Assembly: GCA_910588005.1 (NCBI GenBank)
Contig: CAJUQM010000075.1
Span: 1-7,821, forward strand
Source: an uncultured Oscillibacter sp.
GTDB lineage: Bacteria; Bacillota; Clostridia; Oscillospirales; Oscillospiraceae
DNA: 7,821 bases
Reading direction: 5' to 3'
This document shows, in pieces, positions 6,062-7,821 of this stretch. The notes beneath the pieces are model-generated. The model saw nothing but the letters and a program-made list of their open reading frames with translations. It was not told the origin of the DNA and ran no database searches. The first letter of the stretch is position 1; each line of letters opens with the position of its first letter. The position numbers were made by a program, and so were the translations under genes.

Positions 6062-6081
6062 TGCAAATGGATGAATTTGCA
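6062..6081 (+). repeat. Short inverted repeat before the small ORF
   Basis: TGCAAAT (6062-6068) and ATTTGCA (6075-6081) are exact inverse copies around a 6-base spacer, ending at the first base of the AGGAGG ribosome binding site. It could be a recombinase or regulator binding site next to the junction, or an RNA hairpin affecting translation of the small ORF. Confidence 0.35.
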
Positions 6082-6094
6082 GGAGGATATGCCG

Positions 6095-6295
6095 ATGGGA
6101 AAGCTGAGAAAACAAAATAGCAACTTACCCGCATTCCCCAGAATAACACCTGATAAGACCGAAACTTTTGCTGGCAAGTGGACTGCCCGTGTTACTAAGA
6201 TATTCAATCAGCCTGATGGCTCTATTATTAAAGCGACCAGAAAAATCAACAAAGATGGGAGCATAACCGATAAAATCGAGCATAGACACAAATAA
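6095..6295 (+). CDS. Small basic protein of unknown function at the element edge
   Basis: The gene encodes 66 residues and I do not recognise it. The start is ATG 6095, 8 bases after a perfect AGGAGG (6081-6086); ATG 6089 is only 2 bases away. The product is rich in Lys and Arg, begins with a basic tail (MGKLRKQ), has a proline-containing segment (about 11-17), and then two short similar strand-turn-strand units, each around a DGSI turn (near residues 40-43 and 54-57). There are no cysteines, signal peptide or membrane segment. It lies between the broken tRNA and the intact tRNA-Leu with no promoter of its own, so it is probably transcribed from the host tRNA promoter. A DNA-binding accessory such as a small excisionase is possible but unsupported by any motif. 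Confidence 0.5.
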   Translation: MGKLRKQNSNLPAFPRITPDKTETFAGKWTARVTKIFNQPDGSIIKATRKINKDGSITDKIEHRHK

Positions 6296-6344
6296 CATAT
6301 TTGTGCTTCATCTTGACCCCTTGCGGTACCAAACAATAAAAAAT

Positions 6345-6366
6345 AGCGGCAGTTTTTCCTGCCGCT
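6345..6366. terminator. Hairpin between the small ORF and tRNA-Leu
   Basis: AGCGGCAG (6345-6352) and CTGCCGCT (6359-6366) form an 8-bp stem around TTTTTC. On the minus strand it is followed by ATTTTTTATTG, a good terminator tail. On the plus strand the tail is TATATAT with no T run, so rightward transcription could pass into tRNA-Leu 8 bases later. It could also act as an RNA processing or stability element. Confidence 0.5.
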
Positions 6367-6373
6367 TATATAT

Positions 6374-6458
6374 GCGGGTATGGCGGAATTGGCAGACGTG
6401 CAGGATTTAGGTTCCTGTGCCGCAAGGCGTGTGGGTTCGACCCCCACTACCCGTACCA
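6374..6458 (+). tRNA. tRNA-Leu (UAG), complete, carried by the element
   Basis: All arms are present: acceptor GCGGGTA/TACCCGT (6374-6380/6448-6454), anticodon stem CAGGA/TCCTG (6401-6405/6413-6417) around TTTAGGT with anticodon TAG (6408-6410), a long class II variable arm with a GCAA tetraloop (6418-6430), T stem GTGGG/CCCAC (6431-6435/6443-6447) around TTCGACC, and encoded ACCA. It reads CUA leucine codons, the same as the broken gene 374 bases upstream. The first acceptor pair is G1-U72, a wobble. Its own stems match internally, so it is a separate gene and not a chimera with the broken copy. A weak upstream pair (TTGACC near 6314 with TAAAAA) might be its own promoter. Confidence 0.95.
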
Positions 6459-6459
6459 G

Positions 6460-6502
6460 AAAAAGGCTCATTTTCGAAAAATGTCGAAAATGAGCCTTTT
6501 TC
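6460..6502 (+). terminator. Strong terminator after tRNA-Leu
   Basis: An 18-bp perfect stem pairs 6460-6477 (starting AAAAAGGCTCA) with 6484-6501 (ending TGAGCCTTTTT) around a 6-base loop. The five T bases at the end of the stem act as the tail. Because A5 mirrors T5 it can also work in the other direction. It isolates the FRG gene from tRNA transcription. Confidence 0.92.
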
Positions 6503-6516
6503 CAATGTATTCAGGA

Positions 6517-6545
6517 TTGCTTTCCTTGTATTCGTGCGATATGCT
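6517..6545 (+). promoter_or_regulatory. Candidate promoter of the FRG-domain gene
   Basis: TTGCTT (6517-6522) and TATGCT (6540-6545) are spaced by 17 bases, each matching four of six consensus bases. Transcription would begin near 6552, leaving a leader of under 20 bases that still contains most of the ribosome binding site. It is the only pair I see between the terminator and the gene. Confidence 0.4.
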
Positions 6546-6568
6546 AAAGAAGGAGGTGACACTAAATA

Positions 6569-7471
6569 ATGATTAGATTAACTGATTTTGATAAAAAGAC
6601 ACCTGATCCTGTTGGCGTAGAATGTCTCACATCACCTTCCGGAAATATTCCTGTATATGAAATACATTCGTTTCATTCACTTACACAGTTTATAGGCTTT
6701 GGAAAGTATTTGAATAGAGAGTCCGGAAATGTGTATTTGCGTGGGCAAACATCACTTTATAACGGATCATTAACGCCATCTGCATTGAGAGGAAATAGAA
6801 ATCGTAAAACAGGAATTTCAGAACCACTTAATTATGAGAAGCGTATTGGCGATTATAAACACCACATTGCACTTAGTCTTAAACGCACAAAGAGTTTCTG
6901 TGACCGTGATCCGGATATTATGGAGCCTTTGTTACAGCACTACGGTATAAAAACATATTGGTTAGATATTGTTGATAATGTGTGGGTTGCATTATGGTTT
7001 GCGCTTCATAAAACAACTTCAACTATAATAGACAATCGCGAGTATATACATATTTATGAAAACGATGCAAATGAATCTGCCTATGTCTTTTTAGTCGGTT
7101 GTGATGCAACGAAAGAATCTCAAACGCAACCTGGTCTATACGAGGGTTCTTCTTCTGTCGTGGTCGATCTGAGAAAAGCCATCCCCTCATATTTTTTGAG
7201 ACCACATGCCCAACATGCGCTCATGGTAAAAAAGAAAGGGGCACATTCATTATTTACGGATTATTCAGATATGGTAATCGCTGTCGCGAAGATATCTGTT
7301 CTTGACGGGCTAAAGTGGATTGGGCAAACTGGATTAATGTCAGTGCAGAGCTTGTTTCCGCCGCCATATTATGATACAGGTTATGCAAGTTTACTGAATG
7401 AGTACCGCAACCAAGAATCCTACATCAATTTTATCAAGCAGTTCGGTTCTATACAAAATATCTCATATTAA
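6569..7471 (+). CDS. FRG-domain protein, possible phage-defence cargo
   Basis: This 300-residue protein carries the marks of the FRG domain, named after a conserved Phe/Tyr-Arg-Gly motif: YLRGQ at residues 56-60, followed by a serine/threonine-rich stretch ending TPSALR (69-74); the core LLQHYGIKTYWLDIVDN (121-137) running into a VALWFAL helix (140-146); and RPHAQHALMV (211-220) in the position of the family's R-x-x-x-Q motif. The family's biochemistry is not well established; such genes recur in mobile islands and among anti-phage candidates. ATG 6569 follows AAGGAGGTGA (6550-6559) with about 12 bases between the core and the start. The gene is AT-rich compared with 344-5598, consistent with recent transfer. 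No partner gene overlaps it, so if it is a defence gene it may act alone. There are no membrane segments. Confidence 0.8.
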   Translation: MIRLTDFDKKTPDPVGVECLTSPSGNIPVYEIHSFHSLTQFIGFGKYLNRESGNVYLRGQTSLYNGSLTPSALRGNRNRKTGISEPLNYEKRIGDYKHHIALSLKRTKSFCDRDPDIMEPLLQHYGIKTYWLDIVDNVWVALWFALHKTTSTIIDNREYIHIYENDANESAYVFLVGCDATKESQTQPGLYEGSSSVVVDLRKAIPSYFLRPHAQHALMVKKKGAHSLFTDYSDMVIAVAKISVLDGLKWIGQTGLMSVQSLFPPPYYDTGYASLLNEYRNQESYINFIKQFGSIQNISY

Positions 7472-7503
7472 TTACATTAGTATCAAAAACAGATTTTACA
7501 ATC

Positions 7504-7547
7504 ATTGGGTTATCTAATTTTTTCTAATTTTTTGAAAATTACCCAAT
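7504..7547. repeat. Inverted repeat over the stop of the minus-strand ORF
   Basis: ATTGGGT (7504-7510) pairs with ACCCAAT (7541-7547), and AATTTT (7516-7521) with AAAATT (7535-7540). Inside lies an exact tandem 10-base repeat, CTAATTTTTT, at 7514-7523 and 7524-7533. It may serve as a weak terminator between the convergent FRG gene and the minus-strand ORF. The bases 7472-7503 hold nothing else I can define. Confidence 0.4.
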
Positions 7548-7821
7548 TAGCAGGATAGCTATGGAACTGTTCGTTTGATAACTTTTTCATCACAATCTCA
7601 TCTATCTCCTGCTCCAGTCCCTGTATTCTCCCCTGTAACGACAAAATGTGGGCGTCGAGGATTGGTTTCCTCAACGCCCACATTTTTTGCAGCTGTGCCA
7701 GCTTCTCTACTTCCTCGGCACACTGCTCTCGCGCAGTTTCGGCACACGCCTGCACCTCGGCATCCAGGATAAGGTAGAATAAGTTTCGCAAAAAGAAAAA
7801 GAGACATAGTTTGCAGAACTC
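7510..7821 (-). CDS. Coiled-coil protein of unknown function, 5' end beyond the window
   Basis: A minus-strand frame stays open from the window edge to a TAA at 7512-7510, giving 103 visible residues. I do not recognise a family. From about residue 20 it is a charged helix with heptad-like hydrophobic spacing, with three cysteines in the first third of that helix. It holds stretches such as EEVEKLAQLQKM and LQGRIQGLEQEIDEIV, then a short tail containing a YPANW segment and a basic end. A TTG at 7791 is the first usable start inside the window, but it has no ribosome binding site, so the true start is probably to the right. The frame is supported by the coiled-coil pattern and acidic/basic balance; overlapping frames give Pro/Arg/Gly-rich sequence. 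It might be the C-terminal part of a larger element protein. An embedded inverted repeat (7643-7686) is unusual inside a gene. Confidence 0.45.
   Translation of the reverse strand, partial: EFCKLCLFFFLRNLFYLILDAEVQACAETAREQCAEEVEKLAQLQKMWALRKPILDAHILSLQGRIQGLEQEIDEIVMKKLSNEQFHSYPANWVIFKKLEKIR
7643..7686. terminator. Long terminator-like inverted repeat inside the coiled-coil ORF
   Basis: Nineteen bases at 7643-7661 (AAAATGTGGGCGTCGAGGA) pair with 7668-7686 around a 6-base loop. The single mismatch (C7656/A7673) becomes a G-U pair in minus-strand RNA. On the plus strand the stem runs into a T6 tract (7683-7688), so it could stop rightward transcripts from the FRG gene; in minus-strand RNA it would lie within the coding sequence. 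Confidence 0.6.

Larger units (their letters stand above)
6039..7821. mobile_element. Left end of an integrated element (genomic island, prophage or ICE), incomplete
   Basis: From the break in tRNA-Leu onward, base composition drops clearly in GC, and gene content changes from housekeeping genes to a small unknown ORF, a second tRNA-Leu, an FRG-domain protein and a coiled-coil ORF. No integrase, relaxase, capsid or replication gene can be identified in the 1.8 kb shown, so the type of element is undetermined. The right end is outside the window. Confidence 0.6.

Noticed and set aside
5819..6115. A 98-residue minus-strand frame across the tRNA fragment
   Set aside because: Antisense of the tRNA-Leu 5' half and its leader, with no ribosome binding site or domain.
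6030..6412. The two GATTTAGGT copies as the two ends of a 374-base mini-element
   Set aside because: Joining the outer halves would give a tRNA with mispaired anticodon (CGAGA/TCCTG) and acceptor stems, so the copies look like two tRNA loops rather than attL and attR.
6208..6471. An 87-residue minus-strand frame reading GVEPTRLAAQEP near its start
   Set aside because: It is the antisense translation of the tRNA-Leu gene, a familiar false protein in annotations.
7598..7807. Minus-strand frame beginning MSLFLFAKL at the right edge
   Set aside because: It becomes Arg/Gly/Cys-rich after 20 residues and lacks a ribosome binding site; the overlapping coiled-coil frame is more protein-like. A frameshift joining the two frames cannot be excluded from this window.
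1..7821. CRISPR array or insertion sequence
   Set aside because: No regularly spaced repeats, transposase frames or IS-type terminal inverted repeats were seen.

Overview
The window looks like chromosome from a GC-rich member of the Clostridia, probably Oscillospirales and Flavonifractor-like. This is inferred from strong AGGAGG ribosome binding sites, TTG and GTG starts, GC-rich third codon positions and the gene families present; no taxonomic marker proves it. From about base 6039 the sequence becomes clearly AT-richer and changes character, and I read this as the left end of an integrated element.

Left part (1-2650): the 3' end of a tRNA-Val(CAC) gene with its terminator, then a plus-strand operon of birA (bifunctional biotin ligase/repressor) and two half-size chromate (CHR family) transporter genes, coupled by a short gap and an ATGA overlap. 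Two GC-rich hairpins close it. Middle part (2700-5600): two minus-strand units. One is a cysteine-rich zinc-ribbon protein of unknown function followed 4 nt later by a cation diffusion facilitator whose predicted metal site is N-D-D-D. Its leader has a recognisable promoter and two hairpins. The other is a pyridoxal/pyridoxamine kinase gene.

The stretch 5599-6094 has no convincing protein gene. It carries a strong extended -10 promoter reading rightward, a GC-rich region that can fold into a branched RNA, a second promoter, and then the 5' half of a tRNA-Leu(UAG) gene that stops at the anticodon loop (6000-6038). Its partner half is absent from the window.

Right part (6039-7821): the putative element. 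It begins at the broken tRNA and carries a 66-residue basic ORF, a complete and different tRNA-Leu(UAG) (6374-6458) with a strong terminator, an FRG-domain protein of the kind often found among phage-defence cargo, and the 3' part of a minus-strand coiled-coil ORF that contains a long inverted repeat. The simplest reading is integration into the anticodon loop of the host tRNA-Leu gene. The element would bring a replacement tRNA of the same anticodon, and the small ORF and the new tRNA would sit behind the captured host tRNA promoter. No integrase gene is visible, so the other end of the element must lie beyond the window.
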